Below, piece after piece: positions 40,727-49,378 of a stretch of 64,000 bases of DNA. Numbering within the stretch: position 1 is the first letter of the stretch; each line of letters opens with the position of its first letter. The position numbers and the translations under genes are program-made. Where the stretch lies: contig DASYSS010000099.1 in NCBI GenBank assembly GCA_036003045.1, positions 1-64,000 of the forward strand. Reading direction: 5' to 3'. Below the pieces are notes generated by a model. That model was not told where the DNA came from. It worked only from the letters and a program-made list of their open reading frames with translations, and made no database searches. The DNA comes from Gemmatimonadaceae bacterium. Lineage in GTDB: Bacteria; Gemmatimonadota; Gemmatimonadetes; Gemmatimonadales; Gemmatimonadaceae.

Positions 40727-41485
40727 GTGACGCTCGCTCTCCTGCAGTTGCAGATGTCTCACGGGGCCGTTCCCTCGAGCCCGGTCGATCTCATTTTGAA
40801 CGCGACGCCCGTCACGCAGGCGGTGCTGCTGATTCTCGCGTTCCTCTCGCTGCTCAGTTGGTCGATCATGTTCGGCGTTTGGCGATCGATGAAGAAGGCG
40901 GCGAACTCGGCGGACAAATTCTGGTCCGAGTTCGAGCACATCTCGCGGCTCGAGGACGCGGCCACGCTCGCCAAGAAATCGAAACCGAGCGCGCTGCCGC
41001 GCCTCTTCATGCGCGCGATACGGTTCGTTGCCGATGCGCGCGTGGCGAATCAGCAAGTCCTCGAGCGCGTGACCACTCCAGTGGGCGGCGATGCGCCGGT
41101 GGCGGCGACGCTGAGCGGCTCGCAGATCGAAACGCTGCACCTCCTGCTCGACACCGAAGCGTCGGATGAGCGCGATCGCTTGGGGCGCTTCCTTCCGTGG
41201 CTCGCGACCATCGGCTCGGTCAGCCCGCTCATCGGTCTTCTCGGCACCGTGCTCGGCGTGATCGAGGCCTTTCTCGGGATCGCGACGAAAGGATCAGGCA
41301 ATCTTGCGGCGGTCGCGCCCGGCGTCGGCGAGGCACTCACGGCAACCGCGGCCGCGCTGGCCGTCGCGATTCCAGCCACGTTCGGCTACAACATCTTTGC
41401 CGCCCGGCTCAATCGGTTCGCCGGCCGCATGGAACGCTTCAGCACGGCCGTCATCGCGCTCCTCGTGCGCGAAGGGCGCATCTGA
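40727..41485 (+). CDS. tolQ: Tol-Pal system protein TolQ (ExbB family)
   Basis: 252 residues from GTG 40727 (ATG 40754 is an alternative). Three membrane segments: about 20-42, and a pair in the C-terminal half. The ExbB/TolQ signature LPWLATIGSVSPLIGLLGTV, followed by the AATAAALAVAIPA segment, is present. With TolR it forms the proton-driven motor of the Tol-Pal machine, which pulls the outer membrane in during division. tolR follows after two bases. Membership of ExbB versus TolQ is settled by the complete tolQRAB-pal order. Confidence 0.93.
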   Translation: MTLALLQLQMSHGAVPSSPVDLILNATPVTQAVLLILAFLSLLSWSIMFGVWRSMKKAANSADKFWSEFEHISRLEDAATLAKKSKPSALPRLFMRAIRFVADARVANQQVLERVTTPVGGDAPVAATLSGSQIETLHLLLDTEASDERDRLGRFLPWLATIGSVSPLIGLLGTVLGVIEAFLGIATKGSGNLAAVAPGVGEALTATAAALAVAIPATFGYNIFAARLNRFAGRMERFSTAVIALLVREGRI

Positions 41486-41487
41486 CG

Positions 41488-41901
41488 ATGAGGCGCGGGG
41501 GCCGGGGACACCGTTACGAGCTGAACGCCGACGTGAACGTCGTCAGTCTGATCGACGTCATGCTCCTCTTGCTCGTGATCTTCATGATCACCGCGCCGAT
41601 GATGCAGGGCGGCGTCGACATCACACTGCCGCAGGCGCAGTCGAAGCCGCTGGAGGCAAAAGACGGGCTCGCTGTGACCGTGAATAGCAAAGGGGAGATC
41701 TTCATTGGGAACGAGAAGTTCACCCTGGGCGACTTCCGGGTGTCCTTCAAGACGGTGGCGCAGAACCGGACGCGAAACGGCGTGTATCTCCGGGCGGACA
41801 AAGACGTCCCATATGGGATCGTGGTTCAAATCCTGGCCATCATGCGCGCCAACGGTGTGTCCGACGCCGGGCTCGTCACTGAGCCCGAGGTAATTCGATA
41901 G
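41488..41901 (+). CDS. tolR: Tol-Pal system protein TolR (ExbD family)
   Basis: 137 residues, one N-terminal membrane segment with the essential aspartate Asp23 in VSLIDVMLLLLVIFM, then a periplasmic domain (LPQAQSKPLEAKDGLAVTVN; VYLRADKDVPYGIVVQIL). TolR carries the proton through the TolQ ring and contacts peptidoglycan. It lies two bases after tolQ and one base before the next gene. Confidence 0.94.
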   Translation: MRRGGRGHRYELNADVNVVSLIDVMLLLLVIFMITAPMMQGGVDITLPQAQSKPLEAKDGLAVTVNSKGEIFIGNEKFTLGDFRVSFKTVAQNRTRNGVYLRADKDVPYGIVVQILAIMRANGVSDAGLVTEPEVIR

Positions 41902-41902
41902 C

Positions 41903-42616
41903 GTGAGCGCGATCGCCGAGCCGCGGTTGCGCGGCGGATTCGCGATATCCGTGATTCTTCACGGCGGGCTGGTGGCCGCGTTCTTTCTTCTTCGTCCTGG
42001 CCCGCCGCCGCCGATGCCGCCGTTGTACAAGGTGCAGCTCTTCGCGGCGCCGGCGGGAGAACGCGCGATCGGCGCGGTTCAGGAAACTCCCACGGCAAAG
42101 CCGCCGGAGCCCAAACCGGAGAAGATCAAGCCGCCGCCGAAACCGGTGGTCACGAAGCCGGTGCCCAAGCCGACCGCCAAGACGGTGCCCGCCGTAAAGC
42201 AGGTGACGCCGACGCCGCCCGAGAAGACCGCGCCTCCGAAGGAGGAAGCGCCTGCGCCAACCGCCGGCGGTGGTCCGACGGGCGGCAAGGGTGCCGACGT
42301 CTCGAACGTCGATACGGGCGGCCTCGAGTTCAATTACCCGTATTACATCAACAACATCATGCGTCAGTTGATTCTCGCGTGGGGACAGGGCGCCCCGCGG
42401 AAGGACGCTGTCGTGCGCTTCACCATCAAACGCGATGGTAGTGTCGATCCGGCGAGCATTCAGCTCGTGATGCACAATGACTACCGCAACGATCAACGGG
42501 CGATCGGCGCGGTCGAGCAAGTCGCTGACGCAAAGTTGTTCGGCGCCCTTCCGCCGGGTTTTCGCGAAGACATTCTTCCGGTGACGGTTCGGTTTACTCC
42601 AGCAATGTTCAAATGA
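41903..42616 (+). CDS. tolA: TonB/TolA-type energy transducer, TolA position
   Basis: 237 residues from GTG 41903. A short cytoplasmic end, one membrane segment (FAISVILHGGLVAAFFLL), a long Pro/Lys-rich spacer (PKPEKIKPPPKPVV and on), and a C-terminal TonB/TolA-like domain (YPYYINNIMRQLILAWGQG). It sits exactly where TolA is expected, between tolR and tolB, although it is shorter than E. coli TolA (421) and its spacer is Pro/Lys-rich like TonB rather than the long Ala/Lys helix. It should reach across the periplasm to Pal/TolB. It overlaps tolB by four bases. Confidence 0.82.
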   Translation: MSAIAEPRLRGGFAISVILHGGLVAAFFLLRPGPPPPMPPLYKVQLFAAPAGERAIGAVQETPTAKPPEPKPEKIKPPPKPVVTKPVPKPTAKTVPAVKQVTPTPPEKTAPPKEEAPAPTAGGGPTGGKGADVSNVDTGGLEFNYPYYINNIMRQLILAWGQGAPRKDAVVRFTIKRDGSVDPASIQLVMHNDYRNDQRAIGAVEQVADAKLFGALPPGFREDILPVTVRFTPAMFK

Positions 42617-43935
42617 CTCGCGCCGTACGTGTCGCTTCGATCATCTGTGGTTCGCTCGCCCTCGCCGGACGCGCCTTGCCCGCGCAGGGCGACACCACGT
42701 TCAAGGGCGGCATATCGCTCGTCGTGAACTTCGACCCGCTGCGCAGCAAGATTCCGGTCGTCGTGCTGCCGGTGTCCGGCGCGTTCGGCGATTCGGTCCG
42801 CGCGATCGTGCAGCGCGATCTCGACTACAGCGATCGCTTCGTCGTCATTGCCATCGACAGCGCGGATCCTGCCACGCTTCGCGCTCAAGGAGCCGGCGCG
42901 GGACTCAACTACGACGTCTTCCGCCATCTCAACGCCGCCGCCGTCGTGCAGATGACCATGGCCGGCACCGGCGTTCACGTCGCGCTCCACGACGTCGGTC
43001 ACACGCAGGTCATGAACGCCGGCGACTTCGAGCTCCCCGGCTCGGGTCTCGGCCGCGATTGGCGCCTCGGCGTCCATCGCGCGTCGGACGAAATCGAGCG
43101 ATGGATGACGGGGCAGCGCGGAATCGCGGCGACGCGGATCGCGTACATGCGAGGCAGGAACATTCGCGTCGTCGACAGCGACGGCGCCGACGAGATCACC
43201 GTACCCACCGACTCGAACGGCACCAGCCCCGCGTGGAATCCGGCGGGGACGATGCTCGCGTACTCGACCTACGGCGACGGTTCTCGGCTGGTCGTGATCG
43301 ACCTGGCGACGGGACGTTCGCGGGCGATCGCGGGACCGACGCGTAACGTGATCTACACGACTCCCGTCTTCTCCCCGGATGGCAACTCGGTCGCATTCGC
43401 GAGGACCGGAGAATCGCAGGGCGACATCTACGTCGTCGCGGCGGATGGATCCTCAGCGCCGAACCGACTCACTGTCGCACACGGGGCGCAGAACTCGAAC
43501 CCAGTCTATAGTCCGAAAGGACAAAGGATCGTTTACGTCAGCAACAGCCAAGGTCCGCCGGAGTTATATATTATGGACTCCGATGGAACTGGCGCCGACC
43601 AACTCACCAGATACGACTTTGACCCCAACAACTACCGGTCGGACCCGGACTGGTCGCCAGACGGGCGGTTGATAGCGTACCAGGAGATGCTGAACGGACG
43701 CTTCCAGATTCGCAGCATTCCAGCCGGCGGGGGCACGCCGAAATCGCTCACGGATGTCGGTCGCAACGAGCAGCCGTCCTGGGCGCCGGATTCTCGCCAC
43801 CTTGTCTTCACGTCGGACCGGACGGGGGTTCGGCAGCTGTGGGTGTTGGATACGGAATCGTTTCGTCTGCGTCAGCTGACGAAAGCGGAAGGCTCGCGAC
43901 TCGCGGCCTGGTCGGCGCGTCTATCGGGACAGTGA
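42613..43935 (+). CDS. tolB: Tol-Pal system translocation protein TolB
   Basis: 440 residues. A Sec signal peptide ends near ALPAQG, an N-terminal alpha/beta domain follows (VVVLPVSGAFGDSVRAIVQR), and from about 165 on there are WD40-like PD40 repeats: NGTSPAWNPAGTMLAYST, TTPVFSPDGNSVAFAR, SNPVYSPKGQRIVYVS, SDPDWSPDGRLIAYQE, EQPSWAPDSRHLVFTS. This beta-propeller binds Pal and TolA. Length and layout are normal for TolB. A 91-base gap with a pyrimidine-rich strand follows before pal. Confidence 0.95.
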   Translation: MTRAVRVASIICGSLALAGRALPAQGDTTFKGGISLVVNFDPLRSKIPVVVLPVSGAFGDSVRAIVQRDLDYSDRFVVIAIDSADPATLRAQGAGAGLNYDVFRHLNAAAVVQMTMAGTGVHVALHDVGHTQVMNAGDFELPGSGLGRDWRLGVHRASDEIERWMTGQRGIAATRIAYMRGRNIRVVDSDGADEITVPTDSNGTSPAWNPAGTMLAYSTYGDGSRLVVIDLATGRSRAIAGPTRNVIYTTPVFSPDGNSVAFARTGESQGDIYVVAADGSSAPNRLTVAHGAQNSNPVYSPKGQRIVYVSNSQGPPELYIMDSDGTGADQLTRYDFDPNNYRSDPDWSPDGRLIAYQEMLNGRFQIRSIPAGGGTPKSLTDVGRNEQPSWAPDSRHLVFTSDRTGVRQLWVLDTESFRLRQLTKAEGSRLAAWSARLSGQ

Positions 43936-44026
43936 GACAAGAACCTGAACGAGCGGACCACCAGCTCCATCCCACCTCTCCCTCCTCTTCCTCCCCTCAA
44001 GTCTCTCTCGCAGGAGATCCCCGAAC

Positions 44027-44647
44027 ATGACGAGTTCTCTCCGAATCGCGGGTGTGGCGACGGCGGTGCTGTCGATCGCCGCGCTCAATGCGTGTCACCA
44101 CAACCCTCCGGCGTCAGTGCCGGCGCCGGTGACTCAGGCCTCAGGACCCAACGCCGACAGCATTCGTAGAGCACAGGAGGACGCCGCGCGTCGCGCCGCC
44201 GAGGATGCCGCGCGCCGCCGCGCCGCCGATAGTGCCGCGGCCGCGGAAGCCGCTCGGCGGGCAGCCGCGGCTCGCGGCTCCTTGGCCGCGGCCCTGACCG
44301 CAATGGTTCACTTCGACTACGATCAGGCCGAGCTTCGCGCCGAGGACCGATCGATTTTGGATGCGAAGGTGCCGATCCTGCAGGCGAATTCCGGCGTGAC
44401 GATCCAGGTTGCGGGCCACACGGATGAGCGGGGTTCCGATGAGTACAACCTCGCGCTCGGGCAGCGTCGCGCCGCCGCCGTGAAGGCGTACCTCGTTCAA
44501 CACGGGGTCGCCGACTCGCGCATTTCCACGGTGAGCTACGGCGAGGAGCATCCAATCGCGCAGGGAGCCGACGAATCGGCCTGGGCACAGAATCGTCGCG
44601 CGGAGTTCGCGATCACGGCCGGCGCCAACAATCTGCGTTCCCCCTGA
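44027..44647 (+). CDS. pal: Peptidoglycan-associated lipoprotein Pal
   Basis: 206 residues. The signal peptide ends in the lipobox LNAC with Cys23. An Ala/Arg-rich spacer (about 45-90, RRAAEDAARRRAAD) precedes an OmpA-like domain with VHFDYDQAELRAEDR, GHTDERGSDEYNLALGQRR and RRAEFAI, which binds meso-diaminopimelate in peptidoglycan. AGGAG lies about 10 bases upstream of the ATG, a strong ribosome-binding site. The Ala/Arg spacer is longer than in E. coli Pal (173 residues). It overlaps cpoB by one base. Confidence 0.94.
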   Translation: MTSSLRIAGVATAVLSIAALNACHHNPPASVPAPVTQASGPNADSIRRAQEDAARRAAEDAARRRAADSAAAAEAARRAAAARGSLAAALTAMVHFDYDQAELRAEDRSILDAKVPILQANSGVTIQVAGHTDERGSDEYNLALGQRRAAAVKAYLVQHGVADSRISTVSYGEEHPIAQGADESAWAQNRRAEFAITAGANNLRSP

Positions 44648-45498
44648 TGCGCCTACATCCGTCGCTTCGAATAATCGCTCCCGTCGCCGCGTTTGCGGCG
44701 ACGGGCTGTCTCGCCACGCAAGGCAGCATTCAGACGCTCCAGGAAGAGATTCGTGCGTCGCGCTCCACGCTCAGTCAAAGCGATAGCGCGATCCTGCGCG
44801 CCGAAGACGCGCGCCGTCGTGAGATCGCCGCGCTCGCCGCGACCGTCGAGCGACTGAATGATTCCGTGAAGGTGCTGTCGACCAAGCTCGCGCAGTTCCA
44901 AGCGAACGCGGCCGGACAGTTCGATGCGATGGGCCAGCAGGTCATCAAGATCCAGGCGATCCTGGGTCAGAACACACGCGATCTCCAGGAGGCGCGGACG
45001 CAGCTCCGCGCAGTCGCCGAGCAAGGCGGCACGGGCGGAGGCGGCGGCGGGGCCAGTGCGCCGGCGCCGGCACCGACTCCCGGTTCGAACCCCGATACGA
45101 CGCAGCGTGCTCCGAACGGCATGCCTGGTCCCGCGACGATGTTCACATCCGCGATCGAGGAATACCGCAAGGGCAACTATCGAACGGCGCGCTCGGGCTT
45201 CGAGGACCTGATTAAGAATTACCCCGATTTTGACCAGAACGCGCACGCGCAGCTCTACATTGGAGATGCGTTCAAGGCCGAGGGGAACACGGCGGCCGCG
45301 GATTCAGTATACCAGCTCGTCGAGACGAGATACGCGAACAGCCCGGACGTAGCCGGCGCACTATGGCGACGCGGTAAGATGCTATGGGACGCCAACAAGA
45401 AGGGTGAAGCGCGGATCGTTCTCAACCGGCTGATCACCAAGTATCCTCAATCAGACGAAGCCGCCCTCGCCAAGGATCTCCTGAGCCCGAGCGAGTAG
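44647..45498 (+). CDS. cpoB: CpoB/YbgF-like tetratricopeptide protein, probable lipoprotein
   Basis: 283 residues. The signal sequence ends FAATGC with Cys21 placed as a lipobox cysteine; E. coli CpoB is soluble, so lipidation is a difference. A long coiled coil (about 25-120: QEEIRASRSTLSQSD; VERLNDSVKVLSTKLAQF) is followed by a Gly/Pro/Ala linker and TPR units (AIEEYRKGNYRTARSGFEDL; AQLYIGDAFKAEGNTAAADS; KKGEARIVLNRLITKYPQSD). It coordinates Tol-Pal with cell-wall synthesis. It ends the Tol-Pal set; tatC starts 25 bases later. Confidence 0.88.
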   Translation: MRLHPSLRIIAPVAAFAATGCLATQGSIQTLQEEIRASRSTLSQSDSAILRAEDARRREIAALAATVERLNDSVKVLSTKLAQFQANAAGQFDAMGQQVIKIQAILGQNTRDLQEARTQLRAVAEQGGTGGGGGGASAPAPAPTPGSNPDTTQRAPNGMPGPATMFTSAIEEYRKGNYRTARSGFEDLIKNYPDFDQNAHAQLYIGDAFKAEGNTAAADSVYQLVETRYANSPDVAGALWRRGKMLWDANKKGEARIVLNRLITKYPQSDEAALAKDLLSPSE

Positions 45499-45523
45499 GC
45501 TAGACGCCAAGCCTCGAGCCGGG

Positions 45524-46315
45524 ATGCCGATTCCGAAGTCCAACAATGGTGAGATGCCGTTCCTCGACCACCTCGAGGAACTGCGGTGGCGAATCATCTA
45601 TTCGCTGCTGGCGCTCGCCGTCTCCGCCGGGCTCGGGTTCTGGCTGGCGTATCAGTACGACGCGATCGGATTGCTCGCTCGTCCGATCCTGCCGCTGATT
45701 CCCGAGCACAAGCTCGCAATGCTCCATCCGAGCGACGGCTTCACGATCATCCTCGACACGGCGATGACGTTCGGCTTCGTGCTCGCGTCGCCGGTCATTC
45801 TGTATCAGGTCTGGGCCTTCCTCGCGCCCGCCCTCAAGCCGCACGAAAAGCGCGTCGGACTCGGCGTGTTGTTCAGCGGCTTGGTGCTGTTCGCCTCGGG
45901 CGCGGCGCTGGCGTATTTCGTCGTCGTCCCGCTCGCGCTGCCCTGGCTTTTCAGCTTCGCCGGGCCGTCGCTGGTGCCGCTGATCACGGCGGAAGATTAT
46001 TTCAGCTTCATCTTTGCGATGGTGCTGACCTTTGGCGTGAGCTTCGAGCTGCCGATTGTCATCCTGGCGCTCGCCGCGCTCGGGATCGTCACGCCCGCCT
46101 TCCTCACGAAGTACCGGCGACACGCGATCGTCCTCATCGTCATCGTCGGCGCATTCCTCACGCCAGGCGACATGGTTTGGACGACGATCGCGCTCTCGGT
46201 GCCGCTGTACGGCCTCTATGAACTGAGTGTGCTCGCGGCGTACATGATCCATCGCCGCAAGATGCGCCGCCGCGAAATGATGGACGCTCCTCCGCAAGGC
46301 GGATTGCCCGCGTGA
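45524..46315 (+). CDS. tatC: Sec-independent protein translocase TatC
   Basis: 263 residues with six membrane segments. MPFLDHLEELRWRIIYSLL is the conserved N-terminal TatC signature, and VAVLFT-like late segments are replaced by LVLFASGAALAYFVVVPLAL; the short C-terminal tail is basic (HRRKMRRREM). TatC binds twin-arginine signal peptides. Its partner tatA is 13 kb away at 59233 and not in this operon. It overlaps the lptD start (GTGA / TGATG). Confidence 0.95.
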   Translation: MPIPKSNNGEMPFLDHLEELRWRIIYSLLALAVSAGLGFWLAYQYDAIGLLARPILPLIPEHKLAMLHPSDGFTIILDTAMTFGFVLASPVILYQVWAFLAPALKPHEKRVGLGVLFSGLVLFASGAALAYFVVVPLALPWLFSFAGPSLVPLITAEDYFSFIFAMVLTFGVSFELPIVILALAALGIVTPAFLTKYRRHAIVLIVIVGAFLTPGDMVWTTIALSVPLYGLYELSVLAAYMIHRRKMRRREMMDAPPQGGLPA

Positions 46316-49302
46316 TGCGGGAGGCGCTTGCCGGCGCGATTCTCATCGCGTCGGCCGCCGGCTCGCTTCATGCCCAGATCATCCCGCGGCTCCCAGGCGG
46401 CCGCGGTGCGCAGCCCGCGCCGCGCGACACGATCAAGGACACCACTCGAATCAGGTTTGCGACGCCCGACAGCGTCGGCCAGCGCTTGCTGCAGATGCCG
46501 GGCTTCACCGTCACGCGATATCAGGGCGACACGGCGGTGTTCAACGCGCAAAACCACGCGCTCGACCTGCTCGCCGGCCCACCGATCAAGCAGCTGGGCG
46601 ATACGAGCAAGAAACCCGGCAAGAGACGGCTCGCGGCCGTCGATCGCGACCAGCAGATCATCCAGAGCGACAGCGGCATCTACTACACCGAGTCGAACCA
46701 CAGAGTGGTGTCGGGCGGCGCGTACATCGTCGTGCCGCCGCCCAAGAGCAACCAGGCGGACATCGTCGGCCATGGTCGGCTCGACTACAACCTGACGCAG
46801 CGCACGGCGCGCATCACCAACGCGCGTCTGCCGGTGAACAACGGCGAGATGTGGTACATGGACATCGCGCTCGCCGAGGTGATGCAGGATACGTCGGGGA
46901 AGGGAGTGACGGTGTGGGGAAAGGGCGCCATCGCCACCAGCTGCCCGGACTCGATTCCCGATTACCACTTCGAGCTCGGCGAGACAAAACGGACGTCGGA
47001 CAATACGATCGCGGGCCGTCCGGCGGTGCTCTACATCAAGGACGTGCCCGTTCTCTGGCTGCCGTTTTTCTTCAGCGACACGAAGGGCGGGCGACACAGC
47101 GGCATCATCACGCCGCAGTTCGGGCTCGGCGACATCGTGCGAAACAGCTCGACGTACCGGCGGCACGTGGACCACGCGGGATACTACTGGGCGGCGAGCG
47201 ACTACATGGATTTCGCGACGTGGCTCGACTGGCGGAGCTCCGCCGGCTCGACCCAAGGCGATCCCGGGTGGCTCAGGCTCAACACCGACATGAACTACCG
47301 CTGGCTCGACCGATTCCTCAACGGTCGCGTCGGCGTCGCGTACACGACGCAGCGCGACGGTTCGACGAACACGGCGGTCAGCTGGAATCACCAACAAGAG
47401 TTCTCGAAAGACAGCCACGTCCAGGCCAACCTGAACTTCGTCACGAGCACGGCACTCCAGCGGCAGAACACCTTCAACCCGTACACCGCGCTCGCCACGA
47501 TCGCTTCCGCGCTCGCCTACCAGACGAAGTTTGGTCCCGCATCGGTCACCGTCGGCGGAACGCGCACGCAGTATCCCGGCCGCCAGCAGATCGATCAAAC
47601 CGTTCCGACGGTCACCCTCACGTCGACGCCGATCACGCTCGGCGATTTCTTCAGCTGGACCCCGGGGTTCAGCTACTCGCAGCACGACGTGTTGAAGATC
47701 GACCAACCGGGCATCGGAGCGTTCGTCTTCACGACGAACCCCGTGACGGGCCTGCGCGACAGCTCACTCTCGAAGGATCGCAGCTCGCGCGACGAGACCA
47801 TGACCATCGGGGCGCCGATTCAGATCTTCGGCTGGTCGCTCAACAATTCGGTCAACATCCACTACACGCGCCAGAATTTCCCGCAGCTGTTCTCGATCTA
47901 CGACGTCGAAACGGGGCAAGTCACCGCGACGCGCATCTTCGCCAACACGTACCAGAGCCAGGTGGACTGGAATCCGGATTTCAGACTGCCGTCGATCTGG
48001 CAGAACAAGCTCAACATCACGCCGTCGATCAGCCTGCAGAACGCCGATCCCGGGCCGTACTGGGTCGCGTCCGAACGGACGAACGGCGTCTACGTGAGTC
48101 AGACGAAACGAATCACGGCCGGTCTGAGCGCGGCACCCACGCTCTTCGGATTGTTCCGCGGCTTCGGGCCGTTCCAGCGAATCCGCCATTCGATCACTCC
48201 GACCATCGGCTGGACGTACGGCCCGAAGGCCGACGTGAGCGACGAATACCTCGCCGCGCTCGGACGAACGCGGGCGAACTCGTTCGTCAACCTGCCGTTG
48301 AACAACGTGAACTTCGGCCTCACGCAGCTCTTCCAGGCCAAGCTGCGTTCACGGAACGATTCCAACCCCGACGGCGGGACGAAGATCGACTTGCTGGCCA
48401 TCTCCATGACGCCCCTCAGCTACGATTTTTCGCGCGCGCAAGAAGCGGATCATCGCGGTCTGAAGAACTGGAGAACGTCGGGATTCACGACGGACACCTG
48501 GGGCTACTCGCTCCGCTCCGACCTGCTCCCCGGCTTCGACTTCTCCAGCCAATACTCGCTCTTCCTCGGCAGCACGCTGAGTGACACGGCGGAGTTCAAG
48601 CCGTACCTCACGTCGATCTCGGCATCGTTCACGTTGAGCCGCGACCAGAACCCGCTGCAGACGTTCCGCAAGTTGTTCGGCGCGCCGCCGCCGACGGATT
48701 CGGCGAAAAAAGCCGCCGCGCTCGACGATGCCTCCAGAATACGGGCGGAAAACGCCGCGGCGCAGCCGGTCGCCGGCACGGTGCGCGGGCCGGAGCGCTT
48801 TCTCAACCAGACATCCGGTTGGCGCGCGCGATTCGACCTCACGCGTTCGAGCCCACGTCCGCCGAAGCCCGGCTCGACCAACGTCATCAACTTCGATCCG
48901 CAGGCGCAGTGCGCGCAGATCGCGGGTTCGAATCCTCTGTTGTTCGATGCGTGCGTCAACGCGAAACGCTTGCAGCCGACGACCGAGCAGCCGGTGACGT
49001 CGCTGACGGCGGGCGGCCCCGCGTACATCATCCCGCCGACGACCAACATCACGTCCGACATCGGGTTCAACCTGACGCCGCATTGGGGCGCGCACTGGAC
49101 GACCAGCTACGATCTCGAGCACCACGCGTTCGCCAGCCAGAACGTGCAATTGCAGCGCGACCTGCACGACTGGGAAGCCCTCTTCGGCTACACGCAGTCG
49201 CCGAACGGCAACTTCGCCTTCACGTTCACCATCCGGCTGAAGGCGGACCCCGACATCAAGGTCGACTACAACCGCGCGACGGTGCGGTCAGGCGTGTTCT
49301 GA
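46315..49302 (+). CDS. lptD: LPS-assembly outer membrane protein LptD-like
   Basis: 995 residues from ATG 46315; a GTG at 46312 is directly in front and could also serve. Signal peptide to SLHAQ, an OstA-type N-terminal jellyroll region (about 45-230: FNAQNHALDLLAGPP; QSDSGIYYTESNHRVVSGG), then a long beta-rich region of alternating amphipathic strands typical of a 26-stranded barrel. The sequence runs to a C-terminal aromatic/charged end. It inserts LPS into the outer leaflet. The N-terminal part VPVLWLPFFFSDTKGGRHSG is the LptD hallmark. No LptE is visible next to it. Confidence 0.82.
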   Translation: MREALAGAILIASAAGSLHAQIIPRLPGGRGAQPAPRDTIKDTTRIRFATPDSVGQRLLQMPGFTVTRYQGDTAVFNAQNHALDLLAGPPIKQLGDTSKKPGKRRLAAVDRDQQIIQSDSGIYYTESNHRVVSGGAYIVVPPPKSNQADIVGHGRLDYNLTQRTARITNARLPVNNGEMWYMDIALAEVMQDTSGKGVTVWGKGAIATSCPDSIPDYHFELGETKRTSDNTIAGRPAVLYIKDVPVLWLPFFFSDTKGGRHSGIITPQFGLGDIVRNSSTYRRHVDHAGYYWAASDYMDFATWLDWRSSAGSTQGDPGWLRLNTDMNYRWLDRFLNGRVGVAYTTQRDGSTNTAVSWNHQQEFSKDSHVQANLNFVTSTALQRQNTFNPYTALATIASALAYQTKFGPASVTVGGTRTQYPGRQQIDQTVPTVTLTSTPITLGDFFSWTPGFSYSQHDVLKIDQPGIGAFVFTTNPVTGLRDSSLSKDRSSRDETMTIGAPIQIFGWSLNNSVNIHYTRQNFPQLFSIYDVETGQVTATRIFANTYQSQVDWNPDFRLPSIWQNKLNITPSISLQNADPGPYWVASERTNGVYVSQTKRITAGLSAAPTLFGLFRGFGPFQRIRHSITPTIGWTYGPKADVSDEYLAALGRTRANSFVNLPLNNVNFGLTQLFQAKLRSRNDSNPDGGTKIDLLAISMTPLSYDFSRAQEADHRGLKNWRTSGFTTDTWGYSLRSDLLPGFDFSSQYSLFLGSTLSDTAEFKPYLTSISASFTLSRDQNPLQTFRKLFGAPPPTDSAKKAAALDDASRIRAENAAAQPVAGTVRGPERFLNQTSGWRARFDLTRSSPRPPKPGSTNVINFDPQAQCAQIAGSNPLLFDACVNAKRLQPTTEQPVTSLTAGGPAYIIPPTTNITSDIGFNLTPHWGAHWTTSYDLEHHAFASQNVQLQRDLHDWEALFGYTQSPNGNFAFTFTIRLKADPDIKVDYNRATVRSGVF

Positions 49303-49378
49303 TCGACGCGCGCGAATCGAGGCGCGCGCAATCCGCAATCCCTTGAATTGTCCCTAGGGGGCTTCGACCTTTCGCGCC

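Noticed and set aside
49306-49328. GC-only hairpin after lptD
   Set aside because: The alternating CGCGCG arms pair, but there is no T tract and such alternating runs are common in this GC-rich sequence; not called a terminator.
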